Origin: Cycloclasticus sp.
GTDB lineage: Bacteria; Pseudomonadota; Gammaproteobacteria; Methylococcales; Cycloclasticaceae
Reading direction: 5' to 3'
Assembly: GCA_040743155.1 (NCBI GenBank)
Contig: JBFLJU010000001.1
Coordinates: 124,001 to 188,000, forward strand
Length of the DNA: 64,000 nt
Made by a program: the position numbers and the translations under genes
Shown: piece after piece, positions 7,522 to 16,774 of the stretch
Layout of the letters: the number at the start of each line of letters is the position of its first letter
Numbering within the stretch: position 1 is the stretch's first letter
The notes under the pieces: generated by a model
What the model saw: only the letters and a program-made list of their open reading frames with translations
What the model was told of the DNA's origin: nothing
The model's database searches: none

Positions 7522-8787
7522 TTATTTTCGTTTATGTGAGTGAGGCTTTTGGTTTGCTCGCGGTTTTGAGTTGCGTTTATTAGTAGCCGGTTTGTAGGCC
7601 CTTTTTATGGCCGGTTTTATGTCAGGCAGTGATGCGCCATCAATATTTTCGAAAGGGATTTTATGTGAGATATAGGCTTCAATATCAGGTAATGAATAGG
7701 CGTATGTTTCACAAGCAAAACTAATGGCTTTACCACTTGCGCCGGAACGCGCTGTTCTACCAATTCGATGTACATAATCTTCAGCGTCTTGAGGCAAATC
7801 AAAATTAAACACATGGCTAACGGCAGGAATATGTAAGCCGCGCGCCGCTACATCGGTGGCGATTAATAAGGGCAGTTTGCCCTCTTGAAAGCGATTAAGA
7901 ATCGCTTGGCGTTTCTTTTGAGGTACGTCCCCTGACAAAACAGCGTTATCAAAATCATTGCCTTCTAAATAACGGTTCAATCGGTCTGCATTGTGCTTTG
8001 TGTTGATGAAAATGATTCCCCTTTCAGGCTTTTCATTGGTAAGTATTTGAATAAGCAGAGGGATTTTTTCATCATCAGCTGGGTAATAAATGGATTCGAC
8101 AACTTGCTTAGCGGTGATTTGTTCTGGCTCGATACGCACCATTTCGGGATTGTTCATGTGCTCATAAGCCAGCTCAGTGACTTTGAAGGAGAGTGTTGCG
8201 GAAAAGAGCAGGTTAAGGCGTTTCTCAGGCTGGGGGAGTCTGCGCAATAAGTACCTAATATCATTTATAAAACCGAGGTCAAACATCCTGTCGGCTTCAT
8301 CCAGTACGAGCACGTCTGCGTTTCTTAAGTTAAAAACTTTCTGTTTAAAAAAATCGATCGTTCTTCCTGGAGTGCCTATTAAAATATCAACGCCGTCTTC
8401 AATAGTCTTACGCTGCTTTTCATAATCGGTGCCACCGTATGCTAGGCCAACTTTAATGTCGGTGTGCTTGCCGATGATTTTTGCATCATTAGCAATTTGG
8501 ATGGCCAGCTCTCGTGTTGGGGCAAGAATCAGTGCGCGCACGCCTGATTTATTATCCGCGGCCTTTTTACTTAAGAGCGTATGGTAAGTGGCCAGTAAAA
8601 AAGCAATGGTTTTCCCTGTGCCCGTTTGAGCTTGGCCTGCTACGTCTTTACCCGTCAAACTAATCGGTAACGTTTGTTCTTGAATTGGCGTACATTTTAT
8701 AAAGTTAGCTTCATCTAATCCTTTTATAAGGGATGCGGCTAAGCCAAGTGATGAAAATTTGGTGTCGGTTAAATGAGTTTCAGACAT
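7522..8787 (-). CDS. rhlB: DEAD-box ATP-dependent RNA helicase RhlB
   Basis: A 421-residue DEAD-box helicase. The N-terminus SETHLTDTKFSSLGL and the Q motif CTPIQEQTLP are those of RhlB. Motif I AQTGTGKT, Ia PTRELAIQ, II DEAD, III SAT, IV IIFINTKHNADR, V ATDVAARGLHIP and VI HRIGRTARSG are all present. The basic C-terminal tail (about 45 residues rich in Lys/Arg/Asn/Pro) is suited to RNA or RNase E binding. RhlB unwinds RNA in the degradosome. Its placement divergent from trxA and rho is the same as in E. coli and supports the specific name. Confidence 0.95.
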   Translation of the reverse strand: MSETHLTDTKFSSLGLAASLIKGLDEANFIKCTPIQEQTLPISLTGKDVAGQAQTGTGKTIAFLLATYHTLLSKKAADNKSGVRALILAPTRELAIQIANDAKIIGKHTDIKVGLAYGGTDYEKQRKTIEDGVDILIGTPGRTIDFFKQKVFNLRNADVLVLDEADRMFDLGFINDIRYLLRRLPQPEKRLNLLFSATLSFKVTELAYEHMNNPEMVRIEPEQITAKQVVESIYYPADDEKIPLLIQILTNEKPERGIIFINTKHNADRLNRYLEGNDFDNAVLSGDVPQKKRQAILNRFQEGKLPLLIATDVAARGLHIPAVSHVFNFDLPQDAEDYVHRIGRTARSGASGKAISFACETYAYSLPDIEAYISHKIPFENIDGASLPDIKPAIKRAYKPATNKRNSKPRANQKPHSHKRK

Positions 8788-8927
8788 GGGTTTAGTAGTT
8801 TTGAATGCGCTAAGGCAAATGAAAGGGAAGTTAGTTAGGGCTCAATTATTCATGATAAGCTATGCAGCTGATATCGTACTCTATTATGATGTAACGATGC
8901 GTAGTATTAACCGAACGGAGATAAATA

Positions 8928-9254
8928 GTGAGTGAAAATGTAGTTCATACCACCGACGATAGTTTCGAACAGGACGTATTAGCGTCTGATCAACCAGTTT
9001 TAGTCGATTTTTGGGCTGAATGGTGTGGTCCTTGTAAAATGGTGGCACCCATTCTTGATGAAATTGCGGATGAATATGCCGGCAAGCTGAAAGTGGTAAA
9101 GTTGGATATCGATTCAAACCCAGCCATGCCAAGACGTTTTGGTGTCCGAGGAATCCCAACATTGATGGTATACAAAGCGGGTGAAGTTGAAGCTACTAAA
9201 GTAGGTGCAGTGACTAAATCACAATTAGCAGCGTTTATAGATAGCAACATATAA
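8928..9254 (+). CDS. trxA: thioredoxin 1
   Basis: A 108-residue classical thioredoxin with the redox motif WAEWCGPCK (WCGPC), the buried aspartate in VLVDFWAEW, the cis-proline in [10 protein letters not shown], and family length. It is a general cytoplasmic disulfide reductase, reduced by thioredoxin reductase. The start is GTG, supported by a GGAG ribosome-binding site 8 bp upstream. It lies between divergent rhlB and rho, the classical gene order. Confidence 0.97.
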   Translation: MSENVVHTTDDSFEQDVLASDQPVLVDFWAEWCGPCKMVAPILDEIADEYAGKLKVVKLDIDSNPAMPRRFGVRGIPTLMVYKAGEVEATKVGAVTKSQLAAFIDSNI

Positions 9255-9262
9255 AACATATC

Positions 9263-9353
9263 GCCTTCGTTGTAACGTTAAATGAACCAAAAAAGCCTTT
9301 GGTTTGACGAAGCTCACCCTCTGAGTGGATAAAGGTGGACGAAGGCATTTTTT
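9263..9353 (+). terminator. terminator/attenuator-like structure in the trxA-rho interval
   Basis: GCCTTCGT at 9263-9270 is perfectly complementary to ACGAAGGC at 9339-9346, which is followed by A and six T residues. GCCTT at 9295-9299 can also pair with AAGGC at 9342-9346, and ACGAAG at 9307-9312 can pair with CTTCGT at 9265-9270. The result is a set of mutually exclusive stems, one of them terminator-like, between trxA and rho. It could end trxA transcripts and/or attenuate rho, whose E. coli homologue is autoregulated by attenuation in its leader. Confidence 0.45.
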
Positions 9354-9485
9354 AATGCTACCTTTGCGATCAAGTAATAATTCCTGAGCACGCGTGTTGC
9401 CGTGCAAAAGACCAATAAATCTATTTAAAATATTCTCTGTGCTAATTGTGCACGTTTATACCTTCTTTTATTCCAACAAAAACAT

Positions 9486-10742
9486 ATGAACCTAACTGAA
9501 CTGAAGCGCAAACCCGCAGCTGAAATCCTTGAAATTGCGAAAGAACTCGGCGTTGATAACACCGGGCGATCATTAAAACAAACCACTGTATTCCAAATCC
9601 TTAAAAAAGTAGCTAAAAGAGGCGATGACGTTTATGGCGATGGAGTTCTTGAAGTGTTGTCGGATGGGTTTGGTTTCTTACGTTCTGCAGACGGCTCGTA
9701 TTTAGCGGGGCCCGATGATATATATGTCTCACCGAGTCAGATCCGTCGATTTGGCTTAAGGACTGGCGATAACATTTCAGGCAAAATTCGCCCCCCTAAA
9801 GACAGTGAGCGTTATTTTGCATTATTAAAAGTCGATAAGCTTAATTACGAAAAGCCCGAGCACGTAAAAAATAAAATTGCGTTTAAGGATTTAACACCTA
9901 TTTTTCCAAATCAGCGTTTAACTCTTGAAATAGGGAATGGTACGACCGAAGATTTAACGTCTCGCGTGATTGATTTGGTGTCGCCGATTGGTAAAGGCCA
10001 GCGTGGCCTAATTGTGTCGCCACCTAAAGCGGGTAAAACAATGATTCTGCAAAATTTGGCGCATTCTATTGCGGCCAATAACCCAGATAGTCATTTGATT
10101 GTTTTGTTGATTGATGAGCGGCCTGAAGAGGTGACAGAAATGTCGCGCACGGTTAAGGGTGAAGTGATTTCAAGTACCTTTGATGAGCCAGCGTCTCGAC
10201 ACGTCCAAGTGGCTGAAATGGTGATCGAAAAAGCTAAACGAATGGTTGAGCACAAAATGGATGTCATCATCTTGCTCGATTCTATTACTCGTTTGGGTCG
10301 TGCTTATAATACGGTTGCGCCGTCCTCCGGTAAGATTTTAACGGGTGGTGTGGATGCCAATGCGCTTGAACGCCCAAAACGTTTCTTTGGCGCAGCGCGT
10401 AATATTGAAGAAGGCGGCAGTTTAACCATTATCGCAACAGCACTGGTTGAAACGGGCTCTCGAATGGATGATGTGATTTACGAAGAGTTTAAAGGCACGG
10501 GTAATATGGAGCTGCATCTAGAGCGTAAAATTGCCGAGAAGCGCGTTTACCCAGCGATCAATGTCAACCGTTCTGGCACTCGTCGTGAAGAATATATTGT
10601 GGACGCGGATATCTTGCAAAAAACATGGATATTGCGAAAAATTCTTAACCCAATGGATGAAATGGGCGCGATTGAATTCTTATTAGAACGCTTTAAGAAA
10701 ACGAAAACTAATGGTGAATTCTTTGATTCGATGAAACGCTAG
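9486..10742 (+). CDS. rho: transcription termination factor Rho
   Basis: A 418-residue hexameric RNA-dependent ATPase. The N-terminal domain [20 protein letters not shown] and the RNA-binding cold-shock fold ([17 protein letters not shown]) are followed by the ATPase core: Walker [23 protein letters not shown], Walker [17 protein letters not shown], the Q loop and R loop region with [20 protein letters not shown], and the arginine finger region SGTRREE. Length is very close to E. coli Rho (419). It is preceded by a 231-bp leader with potential regulatory hairpins and followed by a strong hairpin terminator. Confidence 0.98.
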   Translation: MNLTELKRKPAAEILEIAKELGVDNTGRSLKQTTVFQILKKVAKRGDDVYGDGVLEVLSDGFGFLRSADGSYLAGPDDIYVSPSQIRRFGLRTGDNISGKIRPPKDSERYFALLKVDKLNYEKPEHVKNKIAFKDLTPIFPNQRLTLEIGNGTTEDLTSRVIDLVSPIGKGQRGLIVSPPKAGKTMILQNLAHSIAANNPDSHLIVLLIDERPEEVTEMSRTVKGEVISSTFDEPASRHVQVAEMVIEKAKRMVEHKMDVIILLDSITRLGRAYNTVAPSSGKILTGGVDANALERPKRFFGAARNIEEGGSLTIIATALVETGSRMDDVIYEEFKGTGNMELHLERKIAEKRVYPAINVNRSGTRREEYIVDADILQKTWILRKILNPMDEMGAIEFLLERFKKTKTNGEFFDSMKR

Positions 10743-10763
10743 TAACAGCGTTAACTAGAACAT

Positions 10764-10798
10764 AAAAAAAGAGCTTCTATATAGAAGCTCTTTTTTTT
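10764..10798. terminator. bidirectional intrinsic terminator between rho and purD
   Basis: GAGCTTCTAT at 10771-10780 and ATAGAAGCTC at 10781-10790 form a perfect inverted repeat, with an A-tract before it and eight T residues after it. It therefore acts as an intrinsic terminator in both directions for the convergent rho and purD transcripts. Confidence 0.9.
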
Positions 10799-10838
10799 GC
10801 AGCGGTGTTTTATTATTTACAGCGATGGGGCATGAGCT

Positions 10839-12125
10839 TCATGCTTCGTTTTCACGTGAAATGGCACGGTGGCCAATATCGGTGCGAAAATATACATTAT
10901 CCCAATAAATAGCGCCGACAGTTTCATAGGCTTTTATCTGCGCGTCTTCTACGCTATTGCCTAATGCGCAAGCGCACAATACACGACCGCCATTGGTGGT
11001 GGTATTGCCATCTTGTGCTTTAGTGCCAGCATGGAATGTTTTTGCATCGGCTGTTTCAGCTGGAATGCCGCTAATGATATCGCCTTTGTTGTAGTCGAAA
11101 GGGTAACCACCTGCGGCTAATACAACACCTACGGCAGTACGAGAATCCCACTGTGCATTAATGCTATCGAGTTTGTTATCAATCGCGGCGTTGCATAATT
11201 CCGTTAAGTCGCTGTTTAAGCGCATCATGATGGGCTGTGTTTCTGGGTCACCAAAACGGCAATTATATTCCAGCACTTTAGGGATGCCTTGTGAGTCAAT
11301 CATCACGCCGGCATATAAAAAACCTGAGTAGGGGATGCCGTCCTTAATCATGCCATCCAAAGTCGGCTGAATGATGGTATCCATAATGGTTTGGTGCATT
11401 TGAGCAGTGACAACAGGCGCTGGAGAATAAGCACCCATACCGCCGGTATTAGGGCCGGTGTCGCCATTGTCACGTGCTTTATGGTCTTGCGATGAGGCCA
11501 TTGGCAAGGCTTGACTGCCGTTAGCAATGACAATAAAGCTGGCTTCTTCACCAACTAAAAATTCTTCAATAACAACACGGTGTCCCGCTTCGCCAAAGGC
11601 ATTTCCTGCCAACATATCTTGTACGGAGTCGATAGCTTCTTGTTCTGTTTGAGCAAGAATAACGCCTTTGCCAGCAGCTAAACCATCCGCTTTTACAACA
11701 ATAGGCGCGCCTTTTAAACGAATGTAATCGCAAGCTGCTTCGATCTCAGTGAAGCTTTGGTATTCAGCCGTAGGAATGTTATGACGAGCTAAAAAGTCTT
11801 TGCAATACGCTTTTGAGCCTTCAAGTTGAGCGGCCAATTGTGTGGGGCCAAAGCAGCGTAAGTTATTTGCGTTAAATTGGTCAACAATGCCGGCAACCAA
11901 TGGCGCTTCAGGGCCAATGATAGTGAGCTCAATATTTTTCTTTTTAGCAAACGCCAATAAGCCTTCGATATCTTCGGCAGAGATGTCGATGTTTTCGATG
12001 CCGAGTTCTTGTTCTGTTCCAGCATTGCCTGGGGCAACGTAAACAAGATCAACCTGTGCTGATTGTTTGGCTTTCCAAGCAAGCGCGTGTTCGCGTCCGC
12101 CACCACCTACAATTAATACTTTCAT
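10839..12125 (-). CDS. purD: phosphoribosylamine-glycine ligase
   Basis: A 428-residue ATP-grasp enzyme catalysing the second step of de novo purine synthesis (phosphoribosylamine + glycine + ATP to GAR). Visible: MKVLIVGGGGREHALAWK, the family signature in the GPEAPLVAGIVD region, ATP-grasp residues in VVKADGLAAGKGV, EASFIVIANG, RDNGDTGPNTGGMGAYSPAPV and LEYNCRFGDPETQ. It lies 12 bp downstream of purH and is probably co-transcribed with it. It is convergent with rho across the shared terminator. Confidence 0.98.
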   Translation of the reverse strand: MKVLIVGGGGREHALAWKAKQSAQVDLVYVAPGNAGTEQELGIENIDISAEDIEGLLAFAKKKNIELTIIGPEAPLVAGIVDQFNANNLRCFGPTQLAAQLEGSKAYCKDFLARHNIPTAEYQSFTEIEAACDYIRLKGAPIVVKADGLAAGKGVILAQTEQEAIDSVQDMLAGNAFGEAGHRVVIEEFLVGEEASFIVIANGSQALPMASSQDHKARDNGDTGPNTGGMGAYSPAPVVTAQMHQTIMDTIIQPTLDGMIKDGIPYSGFLYAGVMIDSQGIPKVLEYNCRFGDPETQPIMMRLNSDLTELCNAAIDNKLDSINAQWDSRTAVGVVLAAGGYPFDYNKGDIISGIPAETADAKTFHAGTKAQDGNTTTNGGRVLCACALGNSVEDAQIKAYETVGAIYWDNVYFRTDIGHRAISRENEA

Positions 12126-12137
12126 TACGTTGTCCTT

Positions 12138-13700
12138 TTAGTGTCTAAAGTGACGCATGGCGGTAAAGACCATGGCAATGTCGTGTTCATCGGCGGCCTG
12201 AATCACTTCTTCATCACGCATGGAGCCGCCCGGTTGGATAACGGCGCGAATACCGGCTGCGGCGGCATTATCTAGCCCGTCCCTGAATGGGAAGAAAGCG
12301 TCGGATGCCATCACAGAACCGGTCACTTCAAGGCCTGCTTGCTCGGCTTTAATGCCGGCGATTCTTGCTGAATTAACGCGGCTCATTTGGCCAGCGCCAA
12401 CGCCAATGGTCATGTTATTTTTACCGTAAATAATGGCGTTAGATTTAACAAATTTAGCGACTTGCCATGTGAACAGCAAATCTTGCATTTCTTGTTCGGT
12501 CGGTTGGCGTTTAGTAACAACCGTTAAATCAGAATAAATTTCGTTATCAATGGTTTGTACGAGTAAGCCGCCGTTAACGCGTTTAAAGTCATGACGAGCA
12601 GGCGTGCTGTTTTCCCATGTGCCGCTATCGAGTAGGCGAAGGTTCTTTTTATTGGCAATAACGGCAAGGGCGTCGTCGTTGATGCCTGGTGCGATAATCA
12701 CTTCAACGAACTGGCGTTCGGTAATCGCTTCGGCTGTTTCGAGGTCTAATGGGCGGTTAAAGGCGATAATACCGCCAAATGCAGACTCAGGGTCTGTTTG
12801 ATAGGCGCGGTTATAGGCCTCTAAAATATTGTCGCCTAAGGCAACGCCACAAGGGTTTGCGTGTTTAACAATCACGCAAGCAGGTGCGTGATCAAACTGT
12901 TTAACGCATTCTAAAGCGGCATCCGTATCAGCAATGTTGTTGTAGGACAGCTCTTTACCTTGGTGTTGAACAGCAGAAGAAATTGTGCCTGATGGCGTTG
13001 ACTCTTCGGTGAAAAAAGCGGCTTGTTGATGTGGGTTCTCACCGTAACGCATGACTTGCTTCTGTTTAAATTGCAGGTTGATGGTACGGGAGAAAGCGGC
13101 TTTTTCACCATTTTCTTGGATGCTACCTAGGTAGTTGGCAATAGCGCCGTCATATTGAGCTGTATGCTCAAAGGTTTTAACGGCAAAGTTAAAGCGTTTT
13201 GCGTCATCAACACCGCCTGTTGCCTTTATAGCGTCGATCGTTTGTTGGTAATCATTTGGGTCAACAATAATGGTGACGTCCTTGTGATTTTTTGCTGCGG
13301 CTCTAATCATTGTTGGACCGCCAATATCAATATTTTCAATGGCCGTGGCAAGGTCGCAATCAGGGTTGGCGACGGTTTGTTGGAACGGGTATAAATTAAC
13401 AACAACCAAGTCGATGGGGTTGATGTCGTTGTCTTGCATAACAGCTTGGTCAATATCGCGACGACCTAAAATGCCGCCGTGTACCTTAGGGTGTAATGTC
13501 TTGACGCGACCGTCCATCATCTCTGGGAAGCCGGTGTAATCGCTAATCTCAATCACAGGTATGTTGTTCTCTTGCAGTAACTTGGCAGTACCACCGGTTG
13601 AAATAATTTCAACGTCTAACTCGTTAAGTTGCTGGCAAAACTCAATAATGCCGGATTTATCGGAAACGCTGACGAGGGCGCGGGTGATTTTGTTGCTCAT
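12138..13700 (-). CDS. purH: bifunctional AICAR transformylase / IMP cyclohydrolase
   Basis: A 520-residue enzyme for the last two steps of IMP synthesis. The N-terminal MGS-like IMP cyclohydrolase domain shows [44 protein letters not shown] and [11 protein letters not shown]. The C-terminal AICAR transformylase domain shows LRYGENPHQ-type [14 protein letters not shown], the KHANPCGVA catalytic Lys-His, and the C-terminal DAFFPFRDG and [15 protein letters not shown] segments. It is followed directly by purD. The 121-bp gap upstream separates it from fis. Confidence 0.98.
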   Translation of the reverse strand: MSNKITRALVSVSDKSGIIEFCQQLNELDVEIISTGGTAKLLQENNIPVIEISDYTGFPEMMDGRVKTLHPKVHGGILGRRDIDQAVMQDNDINPIDLVVVNLYPFQQTVANPDCDLATAIENIDIGGPTMIRAAAKNHKDVTIIVDPNDYQQTIDAIKATGGVDDAKRFNFAVKTFEHTAQYDGAIANYLGSIQENGEKAAFSRTINLQFKQKQVMRYGENPHQQAAFFTEESTPSGTISSAVQHQGKELSYNNIADTDAALECVKQFDHAPACVIVKHANPCGVALGDNILEAYNRAYQTDPESAFGGIIAFNRPLDLETAEAITERQFVEVIIAPGINDDALAVIANKKNLRLLDSGTWENSTPARHDFKRVNGGLLVQTIDNEIYSDLTVVTKRQPTEQEMQDLLFTWQVAKFVKSNAIIYGKNNMTIGVGAGQMSRVNSARIAGIKAEQAGLEVTGSVMASDAFFPFRDGLDNAAAAGIRAVIQPGGSMRDEEVIQAADEHDIAMVFTAMRHFRH

Positions 13701-13821
13701 GTGTTGACCTGTTTCTAAGATTTGCTGAGGCCAAATTGGCCTGCTGGGAAACAGGGTATTCTATAGAAAATCGCGTTTTTTTGCTGAGATTTTTGGCGGC
13801 GTAAATTATTAAGACGCAGAG

Positions 13822-14070
13822 TTAAATATCGAGTTCGTAACCGGCTAGTTTTTTTCTGAGTGTGCCACGGCTTAAACCAAGCATTTTGGCCGCTTTGGAT
13901 TGGTTGGATTTTGTATGGTTAAGAACCGCCTCAAGTAAGGGCTTTTCAACTTCACTGATGACTAAAGCGTGTAGGTTTACTACGTCCTGTCCGTCAAGTT
14001 GAGCGAAGTAGTTCTCTAAGGCCTGAGTTACTTGCTGACATAGCGGTTGTTTTTGGTTATCTAAACTCAT
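13822..14070 (-). CDS. fis: Fis nucleoid-associated DNA-binding protein
   Basis: An 82-residue protein with the Fis C-terminal helix-turn-helix: VLNHTKSNQSKAAKMLGLSR then GTLRKKL. It is shorter than E. coli Fis (98 residues) at the N-terminus, as is common in non-enteric gammaproteobacteria. Fis bends DNA and controls rRNA operons and nucleoid structure. The start overlaps the dusB stop in an ATGA junction, the classic dusB-fis operon. Confidence 0.95.
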   Translation of the reverse strand: MSLDNQKQPLCQQVTQALENYFAQLDGQDVVNLHALVISEVEKPLLEAVLNHTKSNQSKAAKMLGLSRGTLRKKLAGYELDI

Positions 14071-15056
14071 GCTGCCCGGTGTGTTGTTTTTGTAAGTGCA
14101 TGAAAAATTTTATCCATAAAAGCTAATTGTTGTTGAGGTTCTTGCAACGAAAAACTTTCTTTAACAAGAGGCAATAGCGATGCGTCCAACTGTTTAAAGT
14201 ACCAAGCAATGTGTTTTCTAGCAATTCTGACACCCATAATATCACCATAAAACTGATGAAGCTGAATAATATGTTGGGTAATAATGTGTTTTACTTCATC
14301 AGTGCTCGGTGCGGCTAAGGTTTCGCCGGTCTTGAGAAAGTGGTCGATTTCTCTAAAAATCCACGGGCGCCCCTGAGCCCCTCGGCCAATTAATAGTCCG
14401 TCGGCATTGGTGTGATTCAAGACCTCTAGCGCCCTTTGAGGTGTGGTAATGTCGCCATTGGCAAACACAGGGATGCCAATAGATTTTTTGACGAGCTTAA
14501 TGGTATCGAACTCGGCGTTTCCGTTGTATTTACAGGCTCGGGTTCGGCCATGAATGGCGAGAGCTTGGATGCCGGCTTGTTCGGCGATTTTAGCAATCGT
14601 TGGCGCATTTCTGCTGAGTGGGTCCCAGCCGGTTCTTATTTTTAGCGTTACAGGGATATTGACCGCACGCACCACGGCTTCCAAAATTTCTTTAACCAGT
14701 GGCTCATCTCTCAGTAGAGCGGACCCCGCCGCGACGTTGCATACTTTTTTGGCCGGGCAACCCATATTGATATCAATAATTTGGGCGCCGTTGGCTTGAT
14801 TGAATGCTGCGGCCTCGGCCATTTGTTCAGGGCTTGTGCCAACTATTTGTACTGAACGAGGTTCGTCTTCACCGGTGTGGTCTAGCTTTAATAATGTGCG
14901 TCTGTGTTTCCGTAATGCGGGGTTAGAAGCCGTCATTTCGGAAACAGCTAGGCCAGCCCCTAATTCACGACAGATTTGACGAAAAGGACGGTCGGTAATG
15001 CCTGCCATGGGAGACAAAATCAAATTATTGCTTAATGTGTAAGGGCCGATTTTCAT
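14067..15056 (-). CDS. dusB: tRNA-dihydrouridine synthase B
   Basis: A 329-residue flavoenzyme reducing uridine to dihydrouridine in the tRNA D-loop. It starts MKIGPYTLSNNLILSPMAGITDRPFR and contains SEMTASNPALR, the catalytic cysteine segment IDINMGCPAKKVC, VTLKIRTGWDP, LAIHGRTRACKYNG, VFANGDI and LIGRGAQGRPWIF. The coupling with fis supports DusB rather than DusA or DusC. Confidence 0.97.
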   Translation of the reverse strand: MKIGPYTLSNNLILSPMAGITDRPFRQICRELGAGLAVSEMTASNPALRKHRRTLLKLDHTGEDEPRSVQIVGTSPEQMAEAAAFNQANGAQIIDINMGCPAKKVCNVAAGSALLRDEPLVKEILEAVVRAVNIPVTLKIRTGWDPLSRNAPTIAKIAEQAGIQALAIHGRTRACKYNGNAEFDTIKLVKKSIGIPVFANGDITTPQRALEVLNHTNADGLLIGRGAQGRPWIFREIDHFLKTGETLAAPSTDEVKHIITQHIIQLHQFYGDIMGVRIARKHIAWYFKQLDASLLPLVKESFSLQEPQQQLAFMDKIFHALTKTTHRAA

Positions 15057-15143
15057 AGTGGTTGGGATAGTTTAGATAACCAGTGTCTCTGTTGTGCCAC
15101 GGTGAGTCAACATATAGAGGTGGTTCTTAAGGTGGGATAGCGT

Positions 15144-15884
15144 CTAATATTGGAACGAAATTTCGAAGCCAGATGCCGATTTTTTTGGGTTTTGGAATAA
15201 AAGATTTACTTGTTGTAGGGCTTGCGCTGCAAAGTAATCATTTGTCTCATTTGACGCTAGATAATCATACTTTGTAAACATGCCGTGAGCGATTTGTTCG
15301 CCCGAATTGGATGTTAATACCACGTTGATCGTTGGGAAGTGCTGTTCGGCTAGGGCGGTATTTTTTATCGTTAGTTGAAGGGAGAGGGTGTCGATTAACT
15401 CTGGGTGTGGCGCTAGTTGGCGCTCAACTATTTGAATTTCTTCAAGGTTTTTATAACTTGGTATGTGTAAATTAAAGGCGCTATTTAGCTTTTTGAAGAT
15501 CGGTTGTAACTGCACGTTTTGCGTTAGCATTTCAGATTCGATATAGAGAAACTGGACGCCAAAGGTGATGGCGAAGATAAATGAAAGGAAGCCGAAAGGG
15601 TGCGTATAAGAAGGCTTTGTTTTTGCTACTTCCCAGATAGCGATGGTAGGAGGGGCGTCGCTTTCAACGCCTATAGCTTGGTCTTGAAGAGGAGGTTCGG
15701 CATGCTGGGTTTGTTCTGTTTCTTCAGTTGCCAGTGCTTGGCTTGTTGCAGGCGTTAATTGGTTTTTATTGGCATCAAAAACATCATTGCAATGACCGCA
15801 ACGAACTAGCCCTGATTTGAGTGCTAGTTGCGCTGAGGTGATTTGCAGTGTGGTTAAGCAAAACGGGCAAAGTGCGTATTGCAT
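15144..15884 (-). CDS. zinc-ribbon membrane protein, DUF3426 family
   Basis: A 246-residue protein. The N-terminal MJ0042-type zinc ribbon has two CxxC pairs (CPFC at 6-9 and CGHC at about 29-32, within VRCGHCNDVFDA). An acidic, Gln/Thr-rich linker follows, then a single transmembrane helix (FLSFIFAITFGVQFLYI) near residue 105 and a periplasmic C-terminal DUF3426 domain with an FxVxA-like beta pattern. The function is unknown. The gene's place directly behind prmA (3 bp gap) is common in gammaproteobacteria. Confidence 0.85.
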   Translation of the reverse strand: MQYALCPFCLTTLQITSAQLALKSGLVRCGHCNDVFDANKNQLTPATSQALATEETEQTQHAEPPLQDQAIGVESDAPPTIAIWEVAKTKPSYTHPFGFLSFIFAITFGVQFLYIESEMLTQNVQLQPIFKKLNSAFNLHIPSYKNLEEIQIVERQLAPHPELIDTLSLQLTIKNTALAEQHFPTINVVLTSNSGEQIAHGMFTKYDYLASNETNDYFAAQALQQVNLLFQNPKKSASGFEISFQY

Positions 15885-15887
15885 TGC

Positions 15888-16769
15888 TCAAGTTTTTTTA
15901 ACGGCGTGGAGGCATGCCCAATTATCTCGGATGACTGGCAGACAGAATATAAAGTCGTCTAAATACGCTTGCATGACGTGTTCAGCCTGTTCGCTAAGAA
16001 TGCCGGATAATAATAAATGCCCGCCAGGCTTAACTAAAGCTGAAATCTCGTCAGACAGTGATACCAAAGGCTCGGCGAGAATATTAGCAATAACAATGGC
16101 TTGTGGTTTGCTGGGGTATTGCTGCGCATCGTAGACTTGAATTTTATCCAGTACGTTGTTCTGCTCGGCATTGCTCAGGGTCGCGGTGAGTGCTTGCGGG
16201 TCAATGTCGATGCCGACGGCACTTTTTGCGCCGAGTAATAAGCCAGCGATGGCGAGTATGCCTGAGCCACAACCAAAATCAATGATGTTGAGGTCTTTCA
16301 GCTGGTGGCTGGCTAACCAATCGAGGCAAAGCGCCGTAGTTGGATGCGTACCTGTGCCGAAAGCAAGCCCGGGGTCTAGCCTTAACAATGTTGCATTGGG
16401 TTCAGGGATGTCGTGCTCGGTTGAGCAAACCCAGAAGTTGTCACCAAATTTAATGGGTTGAAAGTTCTCAAGCCAAACGCGTTCCCAAACTTGGTCCTCT
16501 AATCGCTCTACTCTTAATTGCCACGAACCGTGGTCGCTGATGTGCTGCTTAAAATAGTCTTCTGCGCCGCTTAGGTCGTGCTGTTCTTCGAATAGCCCCG
16601 TTACGGATACGTGCTGCCATAGAGGGGTGCTGTTTAATGGGGGTTCGTAGATCGGCTGGTCGGCACCGTCCGTCATGGTGACGGACAGTGACCCCAAGTT
16701 TTCTAACAGTGTCTCAAATAGTGTTGCGAGTTCTTGGTTTGTTGCGATGGTCAGTTGTTGCCATGCCAT
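15888..16769 (-). CDS. prmA: ribosomal protein L11 methyltransferase
   Basis: A 293-residue SAM-dependent methyltransferase that trimethylates L11. The opening MAWQQLTIATNQ and the WERVWLENFQPIKFGDNFWVC segment are PrmA-specific. The SAM site shows LDPGLAFGTGTHPTT and DFGCGSGILAIAGLLLGA, then GIDIDPQAL and IVIANILAEPL. It lies 5 bp downstream of accC and 3 bp upstream of the zinc-ribbon gene, in one operon. Confidence 0.97.
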   Translation of the reverse strand: MAWQQLTIATNQELATLFETLLENLGSLSVTMTDGADQPIYEPPLNSTPLWQHVSVTGLFEEQHDLSGAEDYFKQHISDHGSWQLRVERLEDQVWERVWLENFQPIKFGDNFWVCSTEHDIPEPNATLLRLDPGLAFGTGTHPTTALCLDWLASHQLKDLNIIDFGCGSGILAIAGLLLGAKSAVGIDIDPQALTATLSNAEQNNVLDKIQVYDAQQYPSKPQAIVIANILAEPLVSLSDEISALVKPGGHLLLSGILSEQAEHVMQAYLDDFIFCLPVIRDNWACLHAVKKT

Positions 16770-16774
16770 ACGCG

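Noticed and set aside
8884-9162. Reverse-strand ORF over the start of trxA
   Set aside because: Antisense to a clear thioredoxin gene; no ribosome-binding site and no family pattern.
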